A stretch of 43,613 nt of DNA from Rahnella perminowiae (GCF_019049755.1 NZ_JAFMOS010000636.1:1-43613), one strand, 5' to 3'. Positions 10,516 through 22,992 are shown, counted from the stretch's first letter. Numbers and translations are program-made. The notes: generated by a model not told the origin, from the sequence alone.

Positions 10516-11850
10516 TTATAAGATAAAACGGCTCAGATCTTCATCAGCTACCAGCTGGTCAAGGTGGCTTCTAACATAATCTGCATCAATGTTTATGGAG
10601 ATTCCGTTACTTTCGCTGGCGTCGTAAGAGATATCTTCCATCAGACGCTCCAGAACGGTGTGCAGACGACGCGCACCGATATTCTCGGTGGTTTCGTTTA
10701 CCTGCCATGCGGCTTCTGCAATGCGCCGGATACCGTCAGCGGTGAAATCAATGGTTACGCCTTCGGTCGCCATCAATGCTTTGTACTGATGTGTCAGCGA
10801 AGCACTTGGCTCGGTCAGGATACGTTCGAAGTCTTCAGTCGACAGCGCCTGCAGTTCCACACGAATGGGCAGACGACCCTGCAATTCTGGGATCAGGTCT
10901 GACGGACTGGCCGTCTGGAATGCGCCGGACGCGATGAACAGGATATGATCGGTTTTCACCATGCCATGCTTGGTAGACACCGTGCAGCCTTCCACCAGTG
11001 GCAACAGGTCACGCTGAACACCTTCACGGGATACGTCAGGGCCTGAACTCTGACCGCCACGTTTACAGATTTTGTCGATCTCATCGATAAACACGATACC
11101 GTGTTGTTCAACGGCTTCGATCGCCTGTTCTTTCAGATCTTCCGGGTTCACCAGTTTCGCCGCTTCTTCTTCAATCAGCAGCTTCAGCGCTTCTTTGATT
11201 TTCAGTTTACGTGGTTTCTGTTTCTGAGCACCCATGCTCTGGAACATCGACTGCAACTGATTAGTCATTTCTTCCATGCCCGGCGGAGACATAATTTCAA
11301 CGCCAATCGGGCCGGATGCCAGGCTGATTTCAATTTCTTTGTCGTCGAGCTGGCCTTCACGCAGTTTTTTGCGGAAGTTCTGGCGCGCAGCAGAAGGTTC
11401 CTGCGCTTCGTCAGGCTGCCCCCAGTTATTTTTAGCCGGCGGGATCAGTACGTCCAGAATACGTTCTTCGGCCAGTTCTTCAGCACGATAACGGTTTTTT
11501 TCAATAGATTGCAGACGCACCATTTTTACAGCCGAATCGGTCAGGTCGCGGATAATAGAATCCACTTCTTTACCCACATAACCGACTTCAGTGAATTTGG
11601 TCGCTTCTACTTTGATGAACGGCGCGTTAGCCAGTTTCGCCAGACGGCGGGCAATTTCGGTTTTGCCGACACCGGTCGGGCCGATCATCAGAATATTTTT
11701 CGGGGTGACTTCATGGCGCAGCGCTTCATCGAGCTGCATGCGGCGCCAGCGGTTACGCAAAGCAATGGCCACGGCGCGTTTCGCTTTATCCTGGCCAATG
11801 ATGTAACTGTCTAATTCGCTGACAATCTCGCGCGGGGTCATCTCAGACAT
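10516..11850 (-). CDS. hslU: ATP-dependent protease ATPase subunit HslU
   Basis: Hexameric AAA+ unfoldase that feeds substrates to the HslV peptidase (ClpYQ) in the cytoplasm. The 444-residue protein has the Walker A motif GPTGVGKT (residues 57-64), the inserted I-domain (about 105-240) rich in charged residues, Walker [11 protein letters not shown], sensor-2 GARRLHTV and the C-terminal tail LSRFIL that activates HslV. Both ends match E. coli HslU. It follows hslV by 11 bases on the same strand, forming the hslVU heat-shock operon, and ends at a strong terminator. Confidence 0.98.
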   Translation of the reverse strand: MSEMTPREIVSELDSYIIGQDKAKRAVAIALRNRWRRMQLDEALRHEVTPKNILMIGPTGVGKTEIARRLAKLANAPFIKVEATKFTEVGYVGKEVDSIIRDLTDSAVKMVRLQSIEKNRYRAEELAEERILDVLIPPAKNNWGQPDEAQEPSAARQNFRKKLREGQLDDKEIEISLASGPIGVEIMSPPGMEEMTNQLQSMFQSMGAQKQKPRKLKIKEALKLLIEEEAAKLVNPEDLKEQAIEAVEQHGIVFIDEIDKICKRGGQSSGPDVSREGVQRDLLPLVEGCTVSTKHGMVKTDHILFIASGAFQTASPSDLIPELQGRLPIRVELQALSTEDFERILTEPSASLTHQYKALMATEGVTIDFTADGIRRIAEAAWQVNETTENIGARRLHTVLERLMEDISYDASESNGISINIDADYVRSHLDQLVADEDLSRFIL

Positions 11851-11861
11851 AATTTCGATCC

Positions 11862-12392
11862 TTACGCTTTAGAAGATAATTCTTCGATAGTGTGGAAATG
11901 GTTGGTATAGATGCAGATGTCACCGGCGATGCTCAGCGATTTTTCAACGATGTCGCGCGCTTCAAGCTCGGAATTTTCCAGCAATGCGCGTGCCGCGGCC
12001 TGGGCATACGGGCCACCGGAACCGATGGCGATCAGGTCGTTTTCCGGCTGGATAACATCGCCGTTACCGCTGATGATAAGCGACGCGTTTTCATCCGCGA
12101 CGGCCAGCAGGGCTTCCAGACGTCGCAGCATGCGGTCGGTTCGCCAGTCTTTTGCCAGTTCAACGGCAGCTTTCACCAGATGACCCTGATGCATTTCCAG
12201 CTTGCGCTCGAACAGCTCAAACAGCGTGAAGGCATCAGCCGTGCCGCCAGCAAAGCCCGCAATCACTTTGTCGTTATACAGGCGACGTACTTTTTTGACG
12301 TTGCCCTTCATGACGGTATTTCCCAATGTGGCCTGGCCATCACCACCGATAACGACCTTGCCGTTGCGGCGTACACTTACAATTGTTGTCAC
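11862..12392 (-). CDS. hslV: ATP-dependent protease subunit HslV (GTG start)
   Basis: Proteasome-like peptidase of the HslUV complex; the N-terminal threonine exposed after Met removal is the nucleophile. The start is the GTG at 12390-12392 giving (M)[19 protein letters not shown]: it yields 176 residues, the E. coli length, puts the catalytic Thr at position 2, and has GAGGAA at proper distance. The frame extends 17 codons further, but a longer N-terminus would block the active site. The [15 protein letters not shown] segment and Lys near residue 34 in the KVRR context fit the family. It is followed by hslU after 11 bases and preceded by a sigma-32-like promoter. Confidence 0.97.
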   Translation of the reverse strand: MTTIVSVRRNGKVVIGGDGQATLGNTVMKGNVKKVRRLYNDKVIAGFAGGTADAFTLFELFERKLEMHQGHLVKAAVELAKDWRTDRMLRRLEALLAVADENASLIISGNGDVIQPENDLIAIGSGGPYAQAAARALLENSELEARDIVEKSLSIAGDICIYTNHFHTIEELSSKA

Positions 12393-12483
12393 GAGCGGTT
12401 CCTCGTTGCAGACTGAAAAGATCCCCGCAGGCTTGGGGGACACGTCGGGTGTCTCACAAGCTTACGAGGCATATTGAAAGTAT

Positions 12484-12512
12484 AGATTGGGGAAGGATTA
12501 CGGGTTTTCAAC
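12484..12512 (-). promoter_or_regulatory. Sigma-32-type heat-shock promoter for hslVU
   Basis: On the minus strand TTGAAA (12506-12511) is followed after 13 bases by CCCCAAT (12486-12492), close to the heat-shock consensus CTTGAAA-N11-16-CCCCATNT. It begins within the last codons of ftsN and points to hslV about 95 bases away. E. coli hslVU is a known sigma-32 operon. Confidence 0.72.
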
Positions 12513-13443
12513 CCCCGGTTGCGAGGGGTATGCAACCGGAGATGCCTGCGCTCTTCAGGCGGGATAAGGTGCTGTCTGCACCGGAGCGATTGTTGTAAGG
12601 GCCGATCACCACGCGGTTCCAGCCACCGCCGGTAGTGATCCGGCCTTCAAAGCCTTCAAATGCCAGCTTCGCGCGCTGCGATTCTGCCTGTTCCGTACCT
12701 TTGAAAGAACCACACTGCACCATAAAGCGTTGGGTTTTTTCCTGTGCTTTTGGTTTTTCCGGCTCAGCCTGAGTAATGGCGGCTGGCTGTTGCGGTTTCG
12801 GTACTTCTTTCACCGGCTCTTTAACCTGTGGCTTCGGTTTTGGCTGCGCTTGCACCTGAGCTTGCGGCGCGCGTACCGGCTGCGTTTGTGGCGTATACGT
12901 CGGCTGCGGCTGAACCTGGCGCGGCTGAGTTTGCACCGGTTGTTGCTGTGCGTATGTTGGCTGCTGTTGTTGAACCTGGCGCTGAGTATGTGCCGGCGCC
13001 TGCGCCACCTGGTTAGGGTCGTTATACGGCACTTCAGACAACTGTGTTGGCGTCTGGCGCATATCGGCCTGCATCTGTTCGAGAAGCTGGCGCTGTTCCG
13101 GCGTCAGTTGTGTTTTGGATTCGACCTGCCCGCCCGCTGTCGGTTCTGTCGGCGTGGTCACGCCCATCTGGCGGTTTTCCAATTCTTTAATGTAACGCCA
13201 GCGTTCTTCCGGTTTAGGCGGCAATCCATTACCCGGACGGACAGCGTGCGTTGGCAACACTGTCGCTTCTTCACGTTTATTGTGCGCAATAAAATAGAGG
13301 CCACCGACAAACACCACCAGTACCGCAACGGCTAACACCACCATGGTTTTGGAGATCGTTGTGGAACTGCGTTTTTTACTCCGGCTGGTACTTTTCCGCC
13401 GCGCTCCTGAGCGCCCACGGCTTACATAGTCTCTTTGTGCCAC
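12508..13443 (-). CDS. ftsN: Cell division protein FtsN
   Basis: Bitopic inner-membrane protein that triggers septal peptidoglycan synthesis through FtsA and FtsQLB/FtsWI. The 311-residue product has a basic cytoplasmic start (MAQRDYVSRGRSGARRKS, with the FtsA-contacting RDYV region), one membrane helix at about 34-54, a periplasmic segment containing the essential-region-like WRYIKELENR (82-91), a long Gln/Pro-rich linker at about 105-230, and a C-terminal SPOR domain (about 236-311) beginning RFMVQCGSF, which binds denuded glycan. The linker is low complexity and will vary between strains. It lies between cytR and hslV on the same strand, as in E. coli. Confidence 0.96.
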   Translation of the reverse strand: MAQRDYVSRGRSGARRKSTSRSKKRSSTTISKTMVVLAVAVLVVFVGGLYFIAHNKREEATVLPTHAVRPGNGLPPKPEERWRYIKELENRQMGVTTPTEPTAGGQVESKTQLTPEQRQLLEQMQADMRQTPTQLSEVPYNDPNQVAQAPAHTQRQVQQQQPTYAQQQPVQTQPRQVQPQPTYTPQTQPVRAPQAQVQAQPKPKPQVKEPVKEVPKPQQPAAITQAEPEKPKAQEKTQRFMVQCGSFKGTEQAESQRAKLAFEGFEGRITTGGGWNRVVIGPYNNRSGADSTLSRLKSAGISGCIPLATGG

Positions 13444-13542
13444 TATCGTTTCGCTGTGTCGTGATGAATGAAGAAGTGCGTCATGTTACTCAACCCTGAA
13501 CATTTACTGAAACTAAAACTGTCGAAGAACATAAAAACGGAC

Positions 13543-14571
13543 TCACGCTTTGGGGGCAGCGGTGCTTTCCCGCACCACCAGCTCGCTATCAAGCAACAGT
13601 GAACCGTTTTGTACCGGATTCCCCTGTAACTGCTCAAGTAATAATAACATGGCCTGACGGCCAAGCTGGAATCTCGGCTGCGCAACGGTGGTCAGCGGAG
13701 GATCGGTATACTGGCTGGCCTTAATGTCATCGAAACCGACAACCGACAAATCCTGCGGAATGCGCAGACCCATTTTTTTCGCCTGGAACATAGCGCCAAT
13801 CGCCATCACATCGTTGTGACAGAAAATCGCCGTCGGCGGGACGGGCAGTGCCATCAGCTCGGTGACGGCTTGCGCCCCCGATTCATAGCTGAAATCGCCA
13901 TCAATGGTCAGCGAACTCTCGACACTCAGTCCGTTGCGGCGCAGTGCCTGTACATAACCTTGCGAACGGTACTGGCACAACGGCATATGTTTCGGGCCGG
14001 CGATGCAGGCAATACGCTGATGCCCCAGTTTAAGAAGATAATGCACGGCTTCGAACGCGGCTGTCAGGTTATCAATATGGACTGTCGGCAGTTCAAGTTC
14101 CGGCGCAAATTCATTGGCCATCACCATCGGCGGTAAGTTGCGTTGTTCTTCTTTACTGGCATCGAAAGGTAAATCAGAGCCAAGCAGGAGCATACCGTCA
14201 ATTTGCTTGGTAATAATCAGATTGATAAAGGTTTTCTCTTGCTGATTTTGGTGAGCACAATCTCCGATCAACACCAGATAACCGCTTTCGGCGGCTGTAC
14301 GCTCGATCCCCTGGATCAGGTCGGCGAAAAACGGATCGCAAATGTCGGGGACGATCACCAGAATAGTGCGTGATTCATTACGTTTCAGATTGCGGGCCAG
14401 TGCATGAGGAGAATACCCTACGGCCATCACAGCCTGATCAACTTTCTGACGGGTCGCGGCGGAGACTTTCTCCGGATTCATTAACGCACGGGATACGGTT
14501 GCTGTTGAAACGCCTGCCTGTTCAGCCACATCTTTCATTGTTGCGGCGGGTAATTCTTTCTTGTGCTCCAA
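13543..14571 (-). CDS. cytR: LacI-family transcriptional repressor CytR (TTG start)
   Basis: DNA-binding repressor of nucleoside uptake and catabolism genes that acts with CRP and is relieved by cytidine. The N-terminal helix-turn-helix is MKDVAEQAGVSTATVSRALM, followed by the hinge and a periplasmic-binding-protein-like effector domain with VIVPDICDPFF and GDCAHQNQQEKTF, nearly the E. coli sequence. The start is the TTG at 14569-14571: AAGGAG lies seven bases before it, and it gives 342 residues against 341 in E. coli. A start 16 codons upstream would swallow this ribosome-binding site. The upstream region has a CRP-like site. Confidence 0.93.
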   Translation of the reverse strand: MEHKKELPAATMKDVAEQAGVSTATVSRALMNPEKVSAATRQKVDQAVMAVGYSPHALARNLKRNESRTILVIVPDICDPFFADLIQGIERTAAESGYLVLIGDCAHQNQQEKTFINLIITKQIDGMLLLGSDLPFDASKEEQRNLPPMVMANEFAPELELPTVHIDNLTAAFEAVHYLLKLGHQRIACIAGPKHMPLCQYRSQGYVQALRRNGLSVESSLTIDGDFSYESGAQAVTELMALPVPPTAIFCHNDVMAIGAMFQAKKMGLRIPQDLSVVGFDDIKASQYTDPPLTTVAQPRFQLGRQAMLLLLEQLQGNPVQNGSLLLDSELVVRESTAAPKA

Positions 14572-14640
14572 CGTCTCTCTCCTTGCAACAGCATCAAACT
14601 GACACAACAACATCAACATTCCTCACCTGGCTACGCATGA

Positions 14641-14656
14641 TGTGTAGCTCATCACA
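14641..14656. promoter_or_regulatory. CRP-like site upstream of cytR
   Basis: TGTGT-AGCTCA-TCACA matches the CRP core TGTGA-N6-TCACA at nine of ten specified bases. It lies 70 bases from the cytR TTG. E. coli cytR is CRP-activated and autoregulated. Directly beside it is a small palindrome CATTCT-AAAC-AGAATG (14655-14670). Confidence 0.5.
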
Positions 14657-14774
14657 TTCTAAACAGAATGTGAGTAGGATTTGTTACCTAATTTGCATTA
14701 AAAGTGTGACGCAGATGCTTTTTTCGATCCATCACGCAAAAAACCTGACTCTTTATGCATATTTGCTTTGGAGA

Positions 14775-16982
<2,208 letters not shown>

Positions 16983-17020
16983 CTATAAAAAAATGACGAG
17001 ATAGTGTACACTGTGTCCTT

Positions 17021-17089
17021 CGAAATGCATGAACATCATTGCGCGGTACTCAGAGATTCTGTATGATTCGCCGCCTTTGGTGCATTTCG
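17021..17089 (+). promoter_or_regulatory. rpmE promoter within a 9-bp inverted repeat
   Basis: A -35-like TTGCGC (17039-17044) and a -10-like TATGAT (17062-17067) are 17 bases apart and face rpmE. They lie between CGAAATGCA (17021-17029) and its exact reverse complement TGCATTTCG (17081-17089). The downstream arm would fall in the 5' leader. Promoter and repeat are read directly; function is not known. Confidence 0.5.
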
Positions 17090-17171
17090 TACTCAAAGCC
17101 TATCATCCACTACGCGTGGTGTCTGACAGAACAGGGTTGGATAGCGACGCGGCCTTAAGAAGAGGTTTTCC

Positions 17172-17384
17172 ATGAAACAAGGTATTCACCCTAAATATGT
17201 AGAAATTACTGCAACTTGCTCATGCGGTAATGTTATCAAAACTCACTCAACTGTGGGTCACGATCTGAACCTGGACGTTTGTGGCGAATGTCACCCGTTC
17301 TACACTGGTAAGCAACGTGAAGTGGCTACCGGTGGCCGCGTTGACCGCTTCAACAAGCGTTTCAGCGTTCCAAGCAGCAAATAA
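17172..17384 (+). CDS. rpmE: 50S ribosomal protein L31 (zinc-binding form)
   Basis: Component of the large ribosomal subunit forming bridge contacts with the 30S head. The 70-residue product carries the four zinc ligands of the C+ form: Cys16 and Cys18 in CSCG, Cys37 and Cys40 in CGECH. This distinguishes it from the zinc-independent YkgM paralogue. AAGAGG lies well placed before the ATG. A long leader (about 100 bases after the predicted promoter) would fit the autogenous control reported for gamma-proteobacterial L31. It ends at a very strong hairpin terminator and is divergent from priA. Confidence 0.98.
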   Translation: MKQGIHPKYVEITATCSCGNVIKTHSTVGHDLNLDVCGECHPFYTGKQREVATGGRVDRFNKRFSVPSSK

Positions 17385-17400
17385 GCTTCGCTTGAGAGCA

Positions 17401-17427
17401 AAAAAAGGCGCCTTTGGCGCCTTTTTT
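17401..17427. terminator. Terminator between rpmE and metJ
   Basis: Six A, GGCGCC, a TTT loop, GGCGCC, six T: a 12-bp perfect stem counting A/T pairs. It lies 16 bases after the rpmE stop and has U-runs on both strands, so it may also stop transcripts from metJ. Confidence 0.93.
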
Positions 17428-17536
17428 GTTGCCTGCCGTTTCACTTCCTGACAAACAATTTTTTTCTCACAAAGATACTGAAAAAACGCGCGACGGGGTC
17501 GCACGGTCTTTTCAGCATATCTCTGCGTTGCAGCGA

Positions 17537-17854
17537 TCAGTATTCCCAGGTATCAGGATCCACACCCAATTCACGCATCAGGATCTTCGCCGCTTCCGGT
17601 ATTTCGTCACTGCGTTCTTTACGCAGGTCTTCGTCATTCGGCAAAGGCTGGCCGGTGAAGGCATGCAGAAAAGCCTCACATAATAATTCACTGTTGGTCG
17701 CATGACGCAGGTTGTTCACCTGCCGACGGGTGCGTTCATCGGTGAGAATTTTGAGGACTTTCAGCGGAATGGATACCGTGATTTTCTTAACTTGTTCGCT
17801 TTTCTTACCGTGTTCAGCGTAAGGGCTGACATATTCGCCGTTCCACTCAGCCAT
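17537..17854 (-). CDS. metJ: Methionine repressor MetJ
   Basis: Ribbon-helix-helix repressor that uses S-adenosylmethionine as corepressor and binds tandem met boxes. The start giving [20 protein letters not shown] has AAGGTG upstream and makes 105 residues including Met, the E. coli length; the frame extends seven codons further without support. The DNA-contacting beta strand is [11 protein letters not shown], and the body through [21 protein letters not shown] is nearly identical to E. coli; the end is DPDTWEY. It is divergent from metBL, and shares the control region at 17855-18183. Confidence 0.98.
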   Translation of the reverse strand: MAEWNGEYVSPYAEHGKKSEQVKKITVSIPLKVLKILTDERTRRQVNNLRHATNSELLCEAFLHAFTGQPLPNDEDLRKERSDEIPEAAKILMRELGVDPDTWEY

Positions 17855-18183
17855 GGGACACCTTAAATTTATCAAAAAATAAAATTCTGAAAACCGCGTG
17901 ATTATGCCCGATTTTCCCTGTTCTCACTAAGTAAATGTCGGAATTTAACAGGGATATCTCACGTTTTCCCTGCGGCACTGTTCATTTTGCTACCTTGCGC
18001 TTAAATCTTCCGGCGCGACACATCTGCCTGACATCTTCATTAATGGCATAATTTTAGCGGGTATTGCGCTGTTGCTCAATCTATACGCAAAGAAGTTTAG
18101 ATGTCCAGATGTATTGACGTCTATATCTCCGGCGGTTACTCTTTATATCCTCATCCTTCGCAATTCGTCAGGAATAAACGATT
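17855..18183. other. Divergent metJ-metB control region
   Basis: 329 bases with no gene. The metB-proximal part contains the tandem met boxes listed separately; the rest must hold both promoters. No hairpin terminator or repeat of note was seen. Confidence 0.7.
18091..18122. promoter_or_regulatory. Four tandem met boxes upstream of metB
   Basis: Contiguous 8-mers AGAAGTTT, AGATGTCC, AGATGTAT and TGACGTCT each approximate the MetJ box AGACGTCT; the fourth fits best (seven of eight), and a fifth, degenerate copy (ATATCTCC) may follow. MetJ binds arrays of two to five such boxes cooperatively, so metBL should be repressed when S-adenosylmethionine is high. Confidence 0.85.
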
Positions 18184-19344
18184 ATGACGCACAAGCAAGC
18201 CACCATTGCCGTGGGCAGTGGCCTGAACAATGATCAGCAATATGGTTGTGTAGTTCCGCCAATCTACCTTTCCAGCACCTATAACTTTGAAGATTTCAAC
18301 CAGCCAAGAGCGCATGACTATTCCCGTCGCGGCAACCCGTCACGCGATGTTGTCCAGCGGGCGCTGGCTGATCTGGAAGGCGGTGCCGGTGCGGTTCTGA
18401 CCAGCAGTGGGATGTCTGCCATTCACCTGGTGTGTACGGTATTCCTGAAACCTGGCGATTTACTGATTGCGCCGCATGACTGCTACGGCGGTAGCTATCG
18501 TCTGTTCGACAGTCTGAGCAAACGTGGCGCGTATCGCGTACTGTTTGTGGATCAGGGTGATCCGCAGGCGCTGGCGGATGCGCTGAAAGAAAAACCGAAG
18601 CTGGTGCTGATTGAAACCCCGAGCAACCCTTTGCTGCGTGTGGTGGATATACAGGCGATTTGCGATGCCTCACGTGCCGCCGGTGCTCTGACGGTAGTGG
18701 ACAATACCTTCCTCAGCCCGGCGTTGCAGAACCCGTTGCAGCTTGGTGCGGATTTAGTCGTCCATTCCTGTACTAAATATCTGAACGGGCATTCTGATGT
18801 GGTCGCCGGTACGGTAATATCTAAGACCGCAGAACACGCGACAGAGCTGGCATGGTGGGCGAACAACATTGGCGTGACCGCCGCAGCCTTTGACAGCTAC
18901 CTGTTATTGCGGGGTTTGCGCACATTAACGGTTCGTGTGAAACAGCAACAGGAAAATGCCCTGGCGATTGTGGCTTATTTACAGAAACAATCGCAGGTTA
19001 AAAAGCTGTATCATCCGTCGCTGCCGGAAAACCAGGGACATGAAATTGCCCGCCGTCAGCAACGTGGCTTCGGTGCCATGATCAGTTTTGAATTTAACGG
19101 AGATGAAGCTCAGTTGCGCCATTTCCTGAAAGAATTGAAGTTATTTACCCTCGCAGAATCACTGGGGGGCGTCGAAAGCCTGATTTCTCATACCGCGACC
19201 ATGACACACGCTGGCATGGCGCCGGAAGCGCGCAAAGCCGCCGGGATTTCTGACAGCTTGCTCCGTATTTCTGTAGGTCTTGAAGACAGCGAAGATTTGA
19301 TTGCTGATCTGGAAAATGCATTCCAGTCAGTGGCAACGAGGTAA
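18184..19344 (+). CDS. metB: Cystathionine gamma-synthase
   Basis: Pyridoxal-phosphate enzyme that joins O-succinylhomoserine and cysteine to cystathionine in methionine biosynthesis. The 386-residue product has the E. coli length. The cofactor lysine is Lys198 in HSCTKYLNGHSD, with SSGMSAIH, ETPSNPLLRV and VVDNTFLSP forming the cofactor pocket; the C-terminal ISHTATMTHA and LLRISVGLEDSEDL are typical. It is the first gene of metBL, two bases before metL, and sits behind the met boxes. Confidence 0.98.
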   Translation: MTHKQATIAVGSGLNNDQQYGCVVPPIYLSSTYNFEDFNQPRAHDYSRRGNPSRDVVQRALADLEGGAGAVLTSSGMSAIHLVCTVFLKPGDLLIAPHDCYGGSYRLFDSLSKRGAYRVLFVDQGDPQALADALKEKPKLVLIETPSNPLLRVVDIQAICDASRAAGALTVVDNTFLSPALQNPLQLGADLVVHSCTKYLNGHSDVVAGTVISKTAEHATELAWWANNIGVTAAAFDSYLLLRGLRTLTVRVKQQQENALAIVAYLQKQSQVKKLYHPSLPENQGHEIARRQQRGFGAMISFEFNGDEAQLRHFLKELKLFTLAESLGGVESLISHTATMTHAGMAPEARKAAGISDSLLRISVGLEDSEDLIADLENAFQSVATR

Positions 19345-19346
19345 GT

Positions 19347-21782
19347 ATGAATGCAATAGCGGTTGCAGCGCCGGCGGGAAGCCGTCAGTTGCACAAGTTT
19401 GGTGGTAGCAGTCTGGCCGACGTGAAATGTTATCTGCGCGTCGCCGGTATTATGGCCGAGTATGCGAAGCCGGGTGACATGATGGTGGTGTCGGCGGCTG
19501 GCAGTACAACTAACCAACTGATCAGCTGGCTGAAGCTCAGCCAGACAGACAGACTTTCCGCGCATCAGGTTCAGCAAGCTTTGCGCCGTTATCAGAGTGA
19601 TTTGATAACCGGCCTGTTGCCGCCGGAAATGGCCGAACCGCTTATTGCTTCTTTTATTCATGATCTCGAACGTCTGGCTGTTTTGCTTGACGGCAAAATG
19701 ACCGATGCAATTTATGCTGAAGTGGTAGGGCACGGCGAAGTCTGGTCCGCACGCCTGATGTCTGCGGTGTTATGCAAACTGGAATTACCGGCCGCCTGGC
19801 TGGATGCCCGTGAATTTCTGCGGGCTGAACGTGCTGCACAACCTCAGGTTGATGAAGGCCGTTCTTACCCGCTGCTGCAACAACTTCTCGCGCAGCACCC
19901 TCAGCAATATCTGGTGGTGACCGGTTTTATTGCCCGCAGCGACGCGGGTGAAACCGTGCTGCTTGGCCGTAACGGCAGTGACTATTCCGCCACCCAGATT
20001 GGTGCACTGGCGAATGCCAGCCGCGTGACCATCTGGAGTGACGTGGCCGGCGTCTACAGCGCTGACCCGCGTAAAGTAAAAGATGCCTGTCTGCTGCCCT
20101 TGTTGCGTCTCGATGAAGCCAGTGAACTGGCACGCCTGGCCGCACCGGTTCTTCACACCCGTACTCTTCAACCGGTTTCCGGTAGCGATATCGATTTACA
20201 GCTGCGTTGCAGTTATCAGCCGGAGCAAGGATCAACGCGTATCGAACGTGTACTGGCTTCCGGCACCGGTGCGAAAATTGTCACCAGTCACGATGATATT
20301 TGTCTGATCGAAATGGTCATTCCGTCAGGTCATGATTTCGGTCTGGCGCAAAAAGATGTCGAACTGCTGCTCAAACGGGCGCAGATCAAACCGCTGTGTA
20401 CCGGCATTCATCCTGATCGTAATTTACTGCAACTGTGCTACACCTCTGAAGTGGCGGGCAGTGCGTTGCAGGTTCTCGAAGAGGCGGCCCTTCCGGCGCG
20501 TCTGACGCTGCGTGAAGGGCTGGCGCTGGTGGCGCTGGTCGGTGCGGGCGTATGCAAGAACCCGCTGCACAGTCACCGTTTCTATCAGGAGATGAAAGAT
20601 CAGCCGGTGGAGTTTATCTGGCAGGCCGAAGACGGTATCAGTCTGGTTGCCGTGCTGCGTATCGGCCCGACCGCGCACCTGATTCAGGGGCTGCACAAAA
20701 CGCTGTTCCGTGCTGAAAAGCAAATCGGTCTGATGCTGTTTGGTAAAGGCAATATCGGTTCACGCTGGCTGGAACTGTTCGCCCGTGAACAAAAGAATAT
20801 TTCTGCCCGCAGCGGTTTTGAGTTTGTACTGGCGGGTGTGGTTGACAGCAAGCGTAGCCTGCTCAATTACGACGGGCTGGACGCCAGCCGTGCTTTGGCT
20901 TTCTTTGATGATGAAGCGCAGGCACACGATGAAGAATCGCTGTTCCTGTGGATGCGTGCGCATCCTTATGACGATTTAGTGGTTCTCGATGTCACCGCCA
21001 GCGCTGAACTGGCAGATCAGTATCTGGATTTTGCCAGTTACGGTTTCCATGTTATCAGCGCCAATAAACTGGCGGGGGCATCGGATACGAATAAATATCG
21101 TCAGATCCGCGACGCGTTTTCCAAAACTGGCAGCCACTGGTTGTATAACGCCACGGTAGGTGCCGGTTTGCCGGTCAACCATACGGTGCGCGATTTACGT
21201 GAAAGCGGTGACAGCATTCTGGCCATCAGCGGAATTTTCTCCGGTACCTTGTCATGGCTGTTCCTGCAATTCGATGGCACGCTGCCGTTCACCGAACTGG
21301 TGGATTTAGCCTGGCAACAGGGGTTAACGGAGCCTGATCCGCGCGATGATTTATCCGGTCAGGACGTCATGCGCAAGCTGGTTATCCTGGCGCGTGAGGC
21401 CGGGTATGATATTGAACCGACGCAGGTTCGTGTGGAATCGCTGGTGCCGGAAAGCTGTGTGACCGGATCGGTTGATCAGTTCTTCGAAGACGGTGAGGCG
21501 CTGAACCAGCAAATGCTGCAACGTCTGGAAGCGGCCCGCGAAATGGGTCTTGTGCTGCGCTATGTGGCGCGTTTCGATGCTAATGGCAAAGCGCGTGTGG
21601 GTGTTGAAGCCGTGCGCGACGACCATCCTCTGGCTGCGTTGCTGCCTTGCGATAACGTGTTTGCTATCGAAAGCCGCTGGTATCGTGATAATCCGCTGGT
21701 GATCCGCGGGCCGGGCGCAGGGCGTGACGTCACCGCAGGTGCGTTGCAGTCTGATCTTAACCGCTTGACGCAACTTCTGTAA
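19347..21782 (+). CDS. metL: Bifunctional aspartokinase II / homoserine dehydrogenase II
   Basis: Performs two steps from aspartate to homoserine for methionine synthesis. The N-terminal kinase domain (about 1-450) starts with KFGGSSLADV (Lys17) and includes GRNGSDYSATQIGALA; the C-terminal dehydrogenase (from about 463) starts with the Rossmann motif LFGKGNIGSRW and includes ANKLAGASD and the DDLSGQDVMRKL segment. Length 811 against 810 in E. coli. The regulatory region is degenerate compared with ThrA, in keeping with control by MetJ rather than feedback inhibition. The ATG is two bases after the metB stop, indicating translational coupling. Confidence 0.98.
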   Translation: MNAIAVAAPAGSRQLHKFGGSSLADVKCYLRVAGIMAEYAKPGDMMVVSAAGSTTNQLISWLKLSQTDRLSAHQVQQALRRYQSDLITGLLPPEMAEPLIASFIHDLERLAVLLDGKMTDAIYAEVVGHGEVWSARLMSAVLCKLELPAAWLDAREFLRAERAAQPQVDEGRSYPLLQQLLAQHPQQYLVVTGFIARSDAGETVLLGRNGSDYSATQIGALANASRVTIWSDVAGVYSADPRKVKDACLLPLLRLDEASELARLAAPVLHTRTLQPVSGSDIDLQLRCSYQPEQGSTRIERVLASGTGAKIVTSHDDICLIEMVIPSGHDFGLAQKDVELLLKRAQIKPLCTGIHPDRNLLQLCYTSEVAGSALQVLEEAALPARLTLREGLALVALVGAGVCKNPLHSHRFYQEMKDQPVEFIWQAEDGISLVAVLRIGPTAHLIQGLHKTLFRAEKQIGLMLFGKGNIGSRWLELFAREQKNISARSGFEFVLAGVVDSKRSLLNYDGLDASRALAFFDDEAQAHDEESLFLWMRAHPYDDLVVLDVTASAELADQYLDFASYGFHVISANKLAGASDTNKYRQIRDAFSKTGSHWLYNATVGAGLPVNHTVRDLRESGDSILAISGIFSGTLSWLFLQFDGTLPFTELVDLAWQQGLTEPDPRDDLSGQDVMRKLVILAREAGYDIEPTQVRVESLVPESCVTGSVDQFFEDGEALNQQMLQRLEAAREMGLVLRYVARFDANGKARVGVEAVRDDHPLAALLPCDNVFAIESRWYRDNPLVIRGPGAGRDVTAGALQSDLNRLTQLL

Positions 21783-21833
21783 TTCCCTGCGCCTGTCCTT
21801 CTCATGGGAATGGGGGGCGAAGTGGTCTGCTAA

Positions 21834-21870
21834 ACCCCCTCCCAGCCTCCCCCTTCGCAGGGGGAGGAGC
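21834..21870. repeat. GC-rich REP-like palindrome between metL and metF
   Basis: A 9-bp perfect stem CCTCCCCCT / AGGGGGAGG with loop TCGC (21846-21867) follows CCCCCTCCCAG. There is no T-run, so a canonical terminator is unlikely. The composition recalls intergenic palindromic repeats common in enterobacteria; only one copy is in this window, so the repeat status is inferred. Confidence 0.5.
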
Positions 21871-21923
21871 TTAATTCCCCCCAGCAAAACGTCCTCAAAA
21901 TGAAATTCTTTCAGAAAGCGTGA

Positions 21924-22970
<1,047 letters not shown>

Positions 22971-22992
22971 TATTTTGCCCTACGCTGAATAC

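Noticed and set aside
11101-11814. Plus-strand open frame of 237 codons opposite hslU
   Set aside because: Phe-rich antisense shadow; hslU is unambiguous on the other strand.
12880-13020. Repetitive CAG/CTG-rich stretch as a tandem repeat or mobile element
   Set aside because: It is the degenerate Gln/Pro/Val-coding linker of FtsN, not an exact repeat.
12730-13335. Long plus-strand open frame of 201 codons opposite ftsN
   Set aside because: It is the shadow of the Gln/Pro-rich ftsN linker, giving an Arg/Leu-rich low-complexity product.
21834-21870. GC-rich hairpin as a Rho-independent terminator of metBL
   Set aside because: No run of T follows the stem on the plus strand, so it was listed as a REP-like palindrome.
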